DNA of 37,260 nt from NCBI GenBank assembly GCA_037447655.1, contig JBBHKE010001649.1:1-37260 (forward strand). The letters are read 5' to 3'. A program made the position numbers and the translations under genes. The notes beneath the pieces were generated by a model, which saw only the letters and a list, made by a program, of their open reading frames with translations, had not been told where the DNA came from and made no database searches. Below are positions 22,501-31,303 of the stretch, in pieces (position 1 is the stretch's first letter; each line of letters starts with the position of its first letter). Source of the stretch: Zygnema cylindricum. Taxonomy: Eukaryota > Streptophyta > Zygnematophyceae > Zygnematales > Zygnemataceae.

Positions 22501-24232
22501 TAGGTGAAATAGTCCCATCCACCAGGTTCCAGGACTCTGCTGAAGGTCTCTCCATTTGGAAGTGCCTCCACAACTGCAGCAACCAGGCCCATACAGAACA
22601 GGAACATATCCGCTATCAAAATTCCGAAAAAGCCTCCACAAAGTTTCAGAGAAAGCGCTCTTACACATTATAACACAATGTGACATTGTAGGAAACAATA
22701 CATTCTTCCATGTTTACTCAAAACCGTTGAACTTCTGAAGAGAAACCATTGTTAAGCAAAAAGCATAGGGCGTAAATCAGTTGCACATACTTGCACCACA
22801 GCCTTTACCACCACGACCAATTTCGCAGTCGCATACACCATCGATGGAGCAGGTACCAAGGCCCCAACAATTCTTTGGACAAGAGGGAGTCGCTGCACAG
22901 TGCCACAAAAAAGTATGCAACAAAACAAGCATTAGATTCCTGACACATAAATATCACACCTTTTCCTGCAATCCCTTACAAAACTCATGCACCACAATTC
23001 AGAAGATTAACCAACTCTGAACACAGCACAACTAAACTTTTCTTGAATTAATCTTACTACTGCTGCACAAGGAGTTATTTGATAAAGAGAAACAAAATTC
23101 AACACAAGTCTAACTGACCTGTGCACCAGGCCCTCACTGAATAATTGATCGATAAATTTGCCCAGGAATTATCATTCAGAAGACCCACAATCCAGGGGGC
23201 TGCATTCTGCTCCGCAGAAATATTGAAATGAAGGAGTTGATAAGGTCTCGCAAGTTTATATCCTGTGATGGTCACAACAGAAAAGCGCACCAAGTAAGGA
23301 TCAAACTAACAGGTAAGTATCATAGATCCTCTCGAACATGATCAAATAGCAGGGAAAATAAGCAATCCTAACATTTGCTATATGAAGACAAATGACTTGC
23401 ATTTCACCATTGAGGTATGGAGGTAGAAAAACACAACAACCACATCACAAAACCGAGAACGTCACTCACAAGCTGACATTTTCCCCCTGCCAACCAATTT
23501 CCACCTCCAAACCTATCCAGATTCGCAAAAACTTAAATGCATAAGGATGCGCTATAGTGGTGTTTTACCTGCACAGTCAGCAGCTGTTCCATTATTCAGG
23601 CTGCAAAACCCGTTTCTCAATGCAGTTGCTTTTGGCTTCTCACCCAGCGTGTTCACCATAAGCATGATTGTCGATTTCCCCTTGACACTGTGTCCTACAA
23701 GCTCGTTTTCACGCTCCAAATCTGTCGCTTCTACATTTAATATGTCACTTTTAGAACAGTTTGATAAATCTAGTCGGTATAATGCTGTCTTAGAGGGTTT
23801 AACGGTTCCAGTCACAAGACCTTCGCCAGCATGTAAAATAATTGGAAGGGATGTTGTAGGATTACCGCTAAGCACAAAAGGAAGTGAATCTGCAGCAAAA
23901 TTAGAGAAAACAACAGAAATTTAACACCTTTACCATTAGAAGAATGTAGAGAGGACTAGATATTTGGACACAAATGCAGGATTGAAACAGACGACAAACT
24001 GAAAAGAGAGACCATACTTTTCACACCAACACAGTGGTCCGGGCTAGAATGTCAATCACAAATGCAAACGAGAAGTCCTTCTGTATGTCACTATCAAGCG
24101 CTTGTCGTTCCAAGAACATCAACAAGCAACAAGAATCTCTCCCTCACCAATCACCAATATCCCAGACAAGAAAAGAATGCTGAACTTACAAAGAAGAACA
24201 AAAAATGTTGCAGATTTCACCCAATGTCGCAT
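15837..24232 (-). CDS. EGF-like/beta-sandwich transmembrane RING-H2 E3 ubiquitin ligase (complete, 12 exons)
   Basis: Predicted 806-residue single-pass membrane protein, probably transferring ubiquitin from E2 to cytosolic targets while its ectodomain faces the lumen or cell surface. Exons in transcript order: 24232-24148, 23889-23569, 23262-23119, 22892-22791, 22573-22497, 21420-21144, 20778-20656, 20081-19973, 19840-19611, 18930-18791, 18594-18497, 16551-15837. All 11 junctions agree in phase and the coding sum (2421) is divisible by three. Domains: signal peptide (1 to about 28); beta-rich segments; EGF 1 (188-215, six Cys); a module like the bacterial pre-peptidase C-terminal sandwich (about 222-335, GWDYFTYR and [10 protein letters not shown]); EGF 2 (343-374, six Cys); a third beta-rich segment; membrane helix about 497-519, then basic [14 protein letters not shown]2 C570, C573, C589, H591, H594, C597, C608, C611 with canonical spacing; Ser/acidic tail. 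The RING resembles plant ATL proteins. The ectodomain assignment is inferred from sequence pattern. Confidence 0.9.
18497..18594 (-). CDS. RING gene exon 11 (juxtamembrane linker)
   Basis: Encodes [20 protein letters not shown] and [12 protein letters not shown] plus CG. The GID.AVI...PLV pattern is like the GLD linker that precedes the RING in plant ATL ligases. Donor TCACG|GTGCCT; exon 12 supplies the G that completes Arg before CVVCL. Confidence 0.88.
18791..18930 (-). CDS. RING gene exon 10 (transmembrane helix)
   Basis: Encodes [38 protein letters not shown] and NLEHGNFED: a 22-24 residue hydrophobic helix followed by a basic cluster. By the positive-inside rule the C-terminal side, with the RING, is cytosolic. 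Confidence 0.95.
19611..19840 (-). CDS. RING gene exon 9
   Basis: Encodes (G)[19 protein letters not shown] through [20 protein letters not shown] and [16 protein letters not shown] resembles the Gly-x-Tyr-x-x-Gly-Val-x strand that closes PPC-like domains. Acceptor TATGTGCAG|TTTTGA, donor GAAG|GTGAGT. Confidence 0.9.
19973..20081 (-). CDS. RING gene exon 8
   Basis: Encodes (T)[19 protein letters not shown] and [16 protein letters not shown], the start of the membrane-proximal beta-rich segment. Acceptor TTATGCAG|CCACGA, donor ATTGG|GTGAGC. Confidence 0.88.
20656..20778 (-). CDS. RING gene exon 7 (EGF-like domain 2)
   Basis: Encodes SDESGLL followed by [32 protein letters not shown] and EG. 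[12 protein letters not shown] is the classic EGF tail (CxCxxGxxGxxC). Again phase 1 at both ends. Confidence 0.95.
21144..21420 (-). CDS. RING gene exon 6
   Basis: Encodes [40 protein letters not shown] and on to [12 protein letters not shown]. The strand plus [10 protein letters not shown] pattern recalls the G-D-x-D-L-Y-V motif of pre-peptidase C-terminal domains. Acceptor TGTTAG|GTGGAC, donor CGGA|GTACGT. Confidence 0.88.
21679..22265. mobile_element. TA-flanked MITE, copy 6 (587 bp, RING gene intron 5)
   Basis: Left end TACACCGCTAATCATTATTA, right end TAATAACGATTAGGGGTGTA. Internal CTAATTT / AACACTAA motifs are as in other copies. It takes up over half of the 1076-base intron between exons 5 and 6. 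Confidence 0.88.
22497..22573 (-). CDS. RING gene exon 5
   Basis: Encodes (I)[19 protein letters not shown] and DYFTYR; donor CGA|GTGAGC. This first half of a sandwich domain joins in phase 0 to [12 protein letters not shown]. The reading frame stays open past the donor, but the later candidate donor (22439) does not fit exon 6. Confidence 0.85.
22791..22892 (-). CDS. RING gene exon 4 (EGF-like domain 1)
   Basis: One EGF-like module in a single exon, phase 1 at both ends: [20 protein letters not shown] then IGRGGKGC. The six Cys follow C-x3-C-x5-C-x5-C-x1-C-x8-C, the EGF pattern. Symmetric phase 1 boundaries are typical of shuffled extracellular modules. Confidence 0.92.
23119..23262 (-). 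CDS. RING gene exon 3
   Basis: Begins [20 protein letters not shown] and ends [11 protein letters not shown], with Asn-X-Ser/Thr sequons (NIS, NLS). I chose acceptor ATCACAG|GATATA because the earlier AG at 23306-23307 would bring a TGA stop in the phase set by exon 2. Confidence 0.85.
23569..23889 (-). CDS. RING gene exon 2
   Basis: Acceptor TTTTGCTGCAG|ATTCAC, donor GCAG|GTAAAA. Encodes (D)[19 protein letters not shown], then a beta-rich stretch ([20 protein letters not shown]) ending NNGTAADCA. Extracellular Cys and N-glycosylation sequons (for example NGTA) are visible. Confidence 0.88.
24148..24232 (-). CDS. RING gene exon 1 (signal peptide)
   Basis: Encodes [20 protein letters not shown] then FLSGILVI plus G; donor GATTG|GTGAGG. 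It has a basic start, a long hydrophobic core and phase 1, which fits exon 2 (GAT TCA). Two further ATGs lie upstream in the same frame (24250 and 24268), giving MLERRECMCKLH before this Met, so the true start may be slightly earlier; an in-frame TAA precedes them. Confidence 0.75.
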
Positions 24233-24299
24233 GTGCAGTTTGCACATGCATTCTCTTCTTTCCAACATTTCATATACACACTCCAAAAGCTGTATCTTT

Positions 24300-26018
24300 T
24301 AAAGAGTGCCGGAGGTTTTGTTGGAGAAACGTGATATGAACTTCGAATAAATCAGCCAATCGAAATGAAATATGCTGGACTCGAACGCCTTTAAAATAGA
24401 TTGAACAAATGTCTTTCACGAATGGAATTTTGCCACATATATACAATACCCAATTGCTTCTAATACTAAAGACTACTGTGATTTCGCTTTACAAAACAAG
24501 TAAGGTAACAAATCAACAGAAATGAAGCAATAACTATACCAAATGTTGTAACCTAATAAAAAAGAGGACAATTAACCACCAATTTGCAAGCTTTCCCTTA
24601 CCGTGAAGGTAATCATAGAAATCCTCAAAAAAGGAATACGGTTTCATTTCGATACCTCATGCGACCAATAATATCAATAATTGTGCAGCAACGCTACCGT
24701 ATCCTATAAAGAAGCAGGAACAGAAGCAAAAATAGATGAAGCAGAGCTAGCACTCGTTATTTGGCTATCAAGCAGCAGAAGAGGTAGTCCAAAAGATGCT
24801 TCAAGCTAATCAAAACTTGAAGACGAAGACTATGCACTCGTGATTGCAACTACGCCAGAACAATAGTAATGAGCGAAAAAGAAGAAAATCGGAAGAACAC
24901 AAAGCTACTGCAGATAGTAGTGACAGGTAGTGCAGTATCGCCTTGCAGGAGAAAAGACAGAGGAAAAGTCTCAGCGAACGGTCCACGAATCACGAGCAAC
25001 GTTCAGACGCTGCGCAGAGTAACGAAAAGGCTCAGTGACCAGCTGACAATGAACCTTATATCACTTCTGTCAGTGTGGTTGCTTGCAGCATCAGCTTCTG
25101 TTACTTCTTCCACGCTCGAATTTTCTGCTCCAGTAGTTTCTGTTTCAGAAGTTTCTGTAAACTACAGTACTGCAACATACCAGTGTGGCTGAGAGAGCTT
25201 CCGTTTCTACAAACTCTGGGGCCCTTATACTTCCTGTGGCTTCTAGACCTATTAATATGACTTCTGCAGATTTTGAAGCTTTCGCGGCCTCAGAACATCT
25301 GTATACAAGCATATATTGCTTAAAATACTCACTAGAAGCAAATCTACCAGCTGCAGAAAGTTCTTTCGCCGAAAAGGATACTGCCGGCAGAGCGGCTGCA
25401 GAGCCTGCAGACCAAGCGTGAAGCCTCTCGCGGACAGGAATGTAGCAGAACAAGAATCGCAGGTGATTTTCCAACCCTAAGAAAGAACCGGAGTCTGAAG
25501 CAAGGGCTAACCCTAAATTGAAGCATGCCATTCTGAAAACAGCCTCTGCCCACCCCTGTCTGCTCCAGCTCCACATGGTGCCGGCCCATGCCGTGGCGGG
25601 CCCATCTCCTCAACGGACGGCTGCGATTGTACTATCGGCCTGTAAAGATCGAGACAAAAATTGCAACTCTAGCCGTCAATCGCATAGAAAGTCTCTCAGC
25701 TGTTCAGTTACAAAATTTACCCTATTGCGTGAATTTGGCGTGCAGTCACTGAAGTATGCAATCTGCGCGGTCCGTCACAACTCACAGTCACACGGCCTAT
25801 TTAGTCCTGAGGAATTAGGAATACTGAACTCATCGGCCTGGAGATCGCAATCTTAGCCGTCTATCGCACGGACTCGCGACAAAACATGTTATCGTATGAT
25901 TCTGACGGCGATGCTAACAAGTGGGGTTGAACATGCGGCACAGTGTGCAAAACATGTCAACAGTATCTGTAGGTTTGCGATAGTTTTTCCCTGTTACGGC
26001 ATCAAAAGGCGGACAAAC
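24300..26018. other. 5' flank of the RING gene, no gene supported
   Basis: Overlapping open frames on both strands (24869-25576) have no recognisable domain. The segment 25634-25690 and 25831-25870 share ATCGGCCTG..AGATCG, GCAA.TCTAGCC or GCAATCTTAGCC and GTC.ATCGCA, a short imperfect direct repeat. A leader exon of the RING transcript could lie here. Confidence 0.35.
25473..25516 (-). promoter_or_regulatory. Two telo-box motifs upstream of the RING gene
   Basis: AACCCTAA at 25473-25480 and 25509-25516 (TTAGGGTT on the transcript strand). Telo-boxes cluster near plant transcription starts. They lie 1.25 kb from the ATG, so they would mark a promoter only if an untranslated first exon exists. 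Inference. Confidence 0.3.
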
Positions 26019-26028
26019 AACAGTACAG

Positions 26029-26572
26029 TACACCGCCAATCGCTATTAGCGTTGTGTACGCTAATCCCGTCCCGCTTTTTTTTTGTTTTATTCTCAAATA
26101 GCGTAGTTTATTCTATTTTTTCTTTATTCTATTTAGGGTTATATTCAGTACGTTGACTCTTAAATAGAGTGGTGTACGGTCAGTGTCAGACCGTACATAA
26201 ATGTACCTTTTTAAAAGTTAAAAATTACAATAAAGTAGTTTTAGTAATCGCGGACGCATGAGAATGTGCGTTCTAAAAGGGAAAAAAACCAGGTCGTAAA
26301 AAATCCCGCTCGCACATATTCGTCCGACAGCCGCGTTTCGACCGTGTGAATGTACGATTTGTGTACGATTTGCCAGATTTTGTACGGAAACTTATATTAG
26401 TGTAAGCATGTTTGCGACCGACATTTGTTTTTTCAAAGATCCAAATTACCATAATCAAACAATTAGAATGTATGATTTTTTCCAAAATTTTCAAATTCTT
26501 AAATAGCGTACACCACGGTAATTATTTGTATACGCTAATGAAACCTACACGCTAATAGCGATTGGCGGTGTA
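26029..26572. mobile_element. TA-flanked MITE, copy 7 (544 bp)
   Basis: The best-preserved inverted repeats in the window: TACACCGCCAATCGCTATTA and its complement, extended outward by ACAGTACAG / CTGTACTGT so that 26020-26581 pairs perfectly over 33 bases at each end. A, T and GTACG words fill the interior; no transposase. Confidence 0.92.
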
Positions 26573-26872
26573 CTGTACTGTATCGTACTTCGACAATCAA
26601 TTCGTTGATGATCCGACAGCCTATACGGTACACGTGATTATCATCAAATTGTACAACAAAAAACAAAATCTTTCTGTGCACTTTAGCATGGAAGACATGT
26701 TGCATTTATGAATGCGGTCGTTGCGGACAAAACAAGTTTGACTTACAACAAAAGTATCATAAGCGTATCTACAAAGGAAGGATACGCTCTCCCTCTCCCT
26801 CGTACGAAATAGCAGGAAGATCAAATGTTAGCGATGTGGCGCGTGGTCTATGCCACATGGTAATGTTACTAA

Positions 26873-28026
26873 GAGCGTGTTCCCATGTAACCGAAACTTT
26901 GAAACGTTACTTTGGATTTTAGCGCAGATTTTACGGTGTACTTTTCAAAGTGTGCCAATGTCAATCGTTACTTGCGCCTTCAATACTTCGAATATGTGAC
27001 AGTTGTAGACGTCACCAATATCTTGCGACACCTGTAGATAGTGTTGGGTATCGGGTAAATTCAAATCGCGATAATTTCGATATTCGATATATCGAATATC
27101 GATCGAGCAGACTCCTCGATATATCGTACCGGGACCAACATAAACTATCGCGATTGATATCGCAAAAAATGGGTGTCCGTACATATCAAGTACATAAATT
27201 CGTACGGAATATCGTACAGACCCCCCCCACAAGCACGCCTAGCCAAAGGGGGTTGAGAAAATCGGAAAAAATAAATAAAATCGCATAAATATCCGGATAT
27301 TCAGCTTCTACGTACATGGATTCGATACATCGATTATCGGATACCTAAAATTCGATATATATCGAATATCGGCAATTGGTCTTCGATACCCAACACTACC
27401 TATAGACACCAACAAACTGCGAACATTTGTACACTACAACGAGCTCTTGACATACTGCGGACATTTGTTGACGCCTACCAGCTCTTGACATTTGTAGACG
27501 CCCACACGTGGACAACATAAGCAATCGCATACGTCTAGATATGGGTTGTACAGTACTGTAGTGAAAGTGTCACTAAATGTTCAGCGTGACATTGTAGACA
27601 TCGGGCTTTCTTTCACTGCCATGTGCGTAGTTCTAGCGGATGGTGTCCGGCTACTTGTTCGTACAACCAAACAAACAAACGAATTGTTTGCAAACAGACA
27701 AACAACTTTATTTTCGTGTACTCTCCCAACTACAAAAAAAAAATGAACACGTTTTACGCGTGCAAACCAGGTTTTCTATTCGTCAATAGGGTAGTATTTT
27801 GATTAAAATCAGATCGCGGTTTGATTCCAGTGCAAGTGTGAAGATAAGTTGGAACTGGGTCGCGATGATGATAACGCCAAATTGCCGTGCCTTCCAAGTT
27901 CCAATATGAAGCAAAATGTACTTGTGTTTTTGCCCATTTTTCGTACGGCGTAATATTTTCTCGTTGGAAGTCCCATTTTCTGTGAAAACGACAAAAAATA
28001 ACCCTTGAACACATGGGAACACGCCC
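26873..28026. mobile_element. PIF/Harbinger-like non-autonomous element (1154 bp)
   Basis: Ends GAGCGTGTTCCCATGT and ACATGGGAACACGCCC match in 15 of 16 bases as inverted repeats, flanked by TAA on both sides (26870-26872 and 28027-28029). A 3-base TAA/TTA duplication and a GGGCGTGTT-like terminus are typical of PIF/Harbinger. No transposase frame seen; it contains a younger hAT-like insertion. Confidence 0.75.
27039..27398. mobile_element. hAT-like non-autonomous element (360 bp), nested
   Basis: Ends TAGTGTTGGGTATCG and CGATACCCAACACTA are perfect 15-base inverted repeats. They are flanked by CCTGTAGA (27031-27038) and CCTATAGA (27399-27406), an 8-base duplication with one mismatch, as hAT elements make. 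The interior repeats ATTCGATATATCGAATATCG-type palindromes near both ends. Confidence 0.85.
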
Positions 28027-28029
28027 TAA

Positions 28030-28877
28030 CTCACATCCATCGTGGGTCTTATGTGACCTTTACACGTGTACAACATTTACACGTCAAGGGTGTAGTTAGT
28101 CTCCTTCTTAAAAACAAGGGGGGGCTCACATCCATCGTTCTTATGTGACCTCTACACATGTAAATATTTTACACGTCCAGTGTGCAACTAGTCTTCTCTT
28201 TAAAAACAAGGGAGGAGATTAGCCAGACACTGGATAGAATGAGCGCTTGCTTCGAAAAAACACAAAATCGGACGGTCGACATTATCGCCCAAAATTTTGT
28301 AAAATCTTGGCGAATGTACAGTAATCATGTTAGGAAAAAAAAAGTACGGCCCTGTGCCAAAATGCACTTTTTCAAGTAAACAACCTCACTTTTTGCCTGA
28401 TAGGTTCACCATTATAAATTACGCACGTACAAATACTAAAATTTAATACATTTTTACAAATCTTAAATTTTGTACGTCCAAGCATATACGATGTTCATAT
28501 TTTGAGCGTATATAATCTTTGACTATTCTCGGCGTCTTAACGAAAACTTAGGGTGAACATCCATAAGGTGAAAAGTGAGGTTCACTACTGGAAAAAGTGC
28601 ATTTCCGTCCAGGGTCGTACTGTTTTTTTTTATATATATAAAACATGATTATTTGAGATTCGTCACGAGTCTCCAAACTTTTGGGAGACAACGTCAACTG
28701 TCCGATTATGTGTTTTAAAAGTAAGTGGTCATCTTATCCTTTGTCTAGCTAGTCTCCTCGGGGAGGAGACTAGCCCGAGGATCCAGCTAGTCTCCTCGTG
28801 GAGGAGACTAGCTAAATATTGGACGTGTAAAATTTTGACACATGGAAAGGTCACGTACAATCCACGATGGGTGTGAG
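28030..28877. mobile_element. Foldback-type element with long inverted arms (848 bp)
   Basis: Ends CTCACATCCATCGTGG and CCACGATGGGTGTGAG. The arms pair imperfectly over more than 300 bases: AAAATCGGACGGTCGACATT on the left corresponds to AATCGGACAGTTGACGTTGT on the inverted right, and both run through TGCACTTTTTC.AGTA to GGTTCACC / GGGTGAAC. The left arm has an extra 90-base direct duplication (28030-28120 and 28125-28215). The spacer is about 28411-28551. Confidence 0.7.
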
Positions 28878-28939
28878 ATATGAAACTTACATGTGGCATA
28901 CGCCACACGGCTTCGGACATAAGCCACGCGCCTTTGGAC

Positions 28940-29160
28940 AAGTGGGAATCAAATCCAACGAAAACCACCAAAAAATATTTGTTGAAGTTTGTCCCCTGAC
29001 AGCATCCATAGACATCCAAAGTTTGCGGCTCCTGCTTTTTTCAAATTTTCATCAACAAAATACAAACGACAAAACAATGACATAAGAGACAAAACACAAC
29101 CGTACAGAGTGTATATTAACGTAATATTAATTTGCGGTTGGTCATACATATACTAGTTTC
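28940..29160. repeat. Dispersed repeat A, uninterrupted copy
   Basis: GGAATCAAATCCAACGAAAA ... TTGTTGAAG ... GACATCCAAAGTTTGCGG ... CAAATTTTCATCAACAAAAT ... AATTTGCGGTTGG. The same order of words is found at 29787-30290, where it is split by an insertion. Confidence 0.8.
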
Positions 29161-29189
29161 ATATTTTATGCTTTAGAAATCTCGACTGT

Positions 29190-29350
29190 GCTCTTTGCCT
29201 CAACATGAATCTACGTGGATCCATTCGAAATAAAGCACATTAGCGATAAATTCCTTGTTGACACGACATGACAGAGAAGTGAACAAAATATTAATGTTAG
29301 TAAATGTTTTCGTACGATTACTGTCGGCGCCTGATGGGGAAGAGGCCTTA
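29190..29350. repeat. Dispersed repeat B, copy 1
   Basis: Shares with 32165-32345 the words CGTGGATCC, AAAGCAC.TAGCGAT, TTGTTGACACGAC or TTGCTGACACGAC, TTTTCGTACGATT or TTTTTGTACGATT, TGTCGGCGCC.GATGG and GAAGAGGC. On the minus strand both copies read SPSGAD.NRTKTF, which may be a relic coding segment. Confidence 0.75.
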
Positions 29351-29786
29351 GGTGTTTCCAATTGTAATAAAACACGTAGGCGAAGGTTCCTTATTGGCAC
29401 CACCTGATAGAATACTAATCAAAAAATTACTTTCACGAAGTTTGTCCTTACAACTATTGGCAACGCCTGATGGGTGAGAGTCGTAAGTTCAACATATATG
29501 ATCGCTTAACGACCGCACTATGCTTTCATCTTTTGTCGGTGGTCACCTAATTCATTTGCGATGAGGGTAAAACTGTACAGTACTCACCCAAAAGTTTGCT
29601 GGTATAACAATCTGTACATTTTTTGTCACGAGAGTGGTTGAGGTAGATGTGAGATATTACTCTAGTAGATATTTCAGGCCAGTAAAAAACACATCTCCTT
29701 AACAATAACGAGCTGCCATATCCATGAAGATTGAGACCCCCTTCGGTATTGGAAGTTGGAAATTGTAATGTCAGTTATGACGGAAG

Positions 29787-30290
29787 GGTTGGAATCAAAT
29801 CCACAGAAAACCACCAAAAAATATTTGTTGAAGAATGTCACGTGACGCCTCCTTCACCAATTGACATCAAAGTTCAAAAGTAGGTGAAAGTAGGCCCATA
29901 CAATATGCCTATTGTATGCAAAGCATACAATATGACCTTAAGACCCATATTGTATTCGGACCTATTCGGACCAATTAAAACATTCAGACCAAAATTGTTT
30001 GTTTACACCGTCAGATTCGGACGATCGGACGGTCGTTGATCAAAGTAACGATCTAAGAAGATCACATGAAAAGCCCATAACACAACTTACGATAAAGGCG
30101 CCGACCAAAGGCCTACCATAAAAACGCTTACTTTTGAACTATGATTGACATCCTAAATTTGCCGCGCGTGCTTTCTTCAAATTTTCAACGACAAAATACG
30201 AACGACAAAACAACCATAAAAACGATAAAACACGATCGTACAAATTATATATTCACGTACTTTTAATTTGCGGCTGATTGTACAGATTAG
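29787..30290. repeat. Dispersed repeat A, interrupted copy
   Basis: 29787-29868 plus 30144-30290 correspond to 28940-29160 in order and orientation; the gap is the 275-base insertion. The second half (TTCAAATTTTCAACGACAAA) is slightly closer to the first copy than the left half. Confidence 0.78.
29869..30143. mobile_element. Mutator-like short insertion (275 bp)
   Basis: Flanked by a perfect 9-base duplication ATTGACATC (29860-29868 and 30144-30152). Terminal repeats AGTTCAAAAGTAGG (left) and CTTACTTTTGAACT (right). It splits repeat A, whose intact copy gives the empty site. A 9-base duplication suggests Mutator; the short terminal repeats make the superfamily tentative. Confidence 0.75.
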
Positions 30291-30730
30291 AGTGTGTCCC
30301 CACGTGCATAAGTAAGGGTTTTTTCCTGTCGTTTTGCTGTAAAACTTAGCACCGTATTGCCTAAGTTGCAACCGTACGAAGGAATCGCAAATTTGTAGAG
30401 TACAATTTGCAACATCCCTGAACTTAGGATGTACGAAAAGTTGTCGTCTTGTGCTTTTCGACCCACTTCGAAGACAAAAAACGTCATCTTCAACCTTATC
30501 TTTAAAACACATGCGCGATGTGATTTAAAATTAGGTTTTTTCGATTGACAAATAAGAACATATTTTCGCGCGTGCCGTAAATTTCGACAAAAATCCAACG
30601 ATTTCCAAGGACAAAGAAAAGTACATAGTTCGCTATGTTTTGTCCGTTTGCGTTTTAATACGACAAAGACAAGTACACAATTTGTTTGGATTTGTCCGTT
30701 TTTGTCTAGTACGGATTTCTTTTTTTGCAG

Positions 30731-30848
30731 GGGTCTTCAAATTTCGATGCCATTTCACGTCGAGCGGACAAGCGACGCGAAGACAAAGCGCATCTTCTTC
30801 GACCGTGAAATTGCACAGGCTGGAAGGCGCTACGTCTACAATGTCACG
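30731..30848 (+). pseudogene. Orphan exon-like fragment, product unknown
   Basis: A 118-base stretch preceded by a textbook acceptor (TTTCTTTTTTTGCAG) and followed by a strong donor (CACG|GTAAGA). In one frame it is open: GLQISMPFHVERTSDAKTKR, IFFDREIAQAGRRYVYNVT. It is more GC-rich than its surroundings and lies alone among transposon relics; no partner exon is visible within 1 kb on either side. It may be a gene fragment carried by an element, or chance. I do not recognise the protein. Confidence 0.35.
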
Positions 30849-31083
30849 GTAAGACATGCGACGTCACACGCAGGTACAAAAAAAAACGTCCGACCACAGA
30901 TTGTAGACCATAGATGTCCTATGCGCATAAAACGCACGGAGTAAACTAACGAATACTACGTTCCGTGCGCATAAAACAATTTCAAACTTTATAAAATTCG
31001 CAGTAAAAATCGTACTTTTTTGTACTTTTTAAGTTTAAATATTTAAATATTCAAAACCCTACAAACTGAAACGTGCAACGAAC

Positions 31084-31303
31084 TATACCGCAAATCGTTA
31101 TTAGTGTCAGAGTCACTAATTTGGGTTCTTAAAATTTATTTATTTTTCCGCAATTAGTATACATGATTTTCGAAAATAAATTAGCAACTCTATTTAAGGA
31201 TGTGAAACATAATTTGCCACGTCTCTCGCACTAAATTAGAATCAATAACACTAAATTTTTTTATGCTATTTAAACTTTGACACTAATAACGATTCGCGGT
31301 GTA
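31084..31303. mobile_element. TA-flanked MITE, copy 8 (220 bp)
   Basis: Left end TATACCGCAAATCGTTATTA, right end TAATAACGATTCGCGGTGTA. The interior is that of copies 1 and 3 in reverse orientation (TTGCCACGTCTC). A related sequence without the element lies at 31745-31775. Confidence 0.88.

Larger units (their letters stand above)
26833..28930. repeat. Outer inverted repeat enclosing two elements
   Basis: TGGCGCGTGGTCTATGCCACATG (26836-26858 region) and the complement of 28887-28927 align, with about 20 extra bases on the right. The pair brackets the Harbinger-like and foldback elements and may be the relic of an older, larger element. Confidence 0.45.

Noticed and set aside
24602-24647. Alternative RING gene first exon (MKPYSFFEDFYDYLH)
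   Set aside because: Its phase fits exon 2, but it lacks a signal peptide; the exon at 24148-24232 has the same phase, lies closer and encodes a convincing signal peptide.
24869-25192. Plus-strand frame with a signal-peptide-like stretch (MNLISLLSVWLLAASASVTSS)
   Set aside because: It stops soon after, has no following exon or domain, and lies in the 5' flank of the RING gene; hydrophobic stretches of this size arise by chance.
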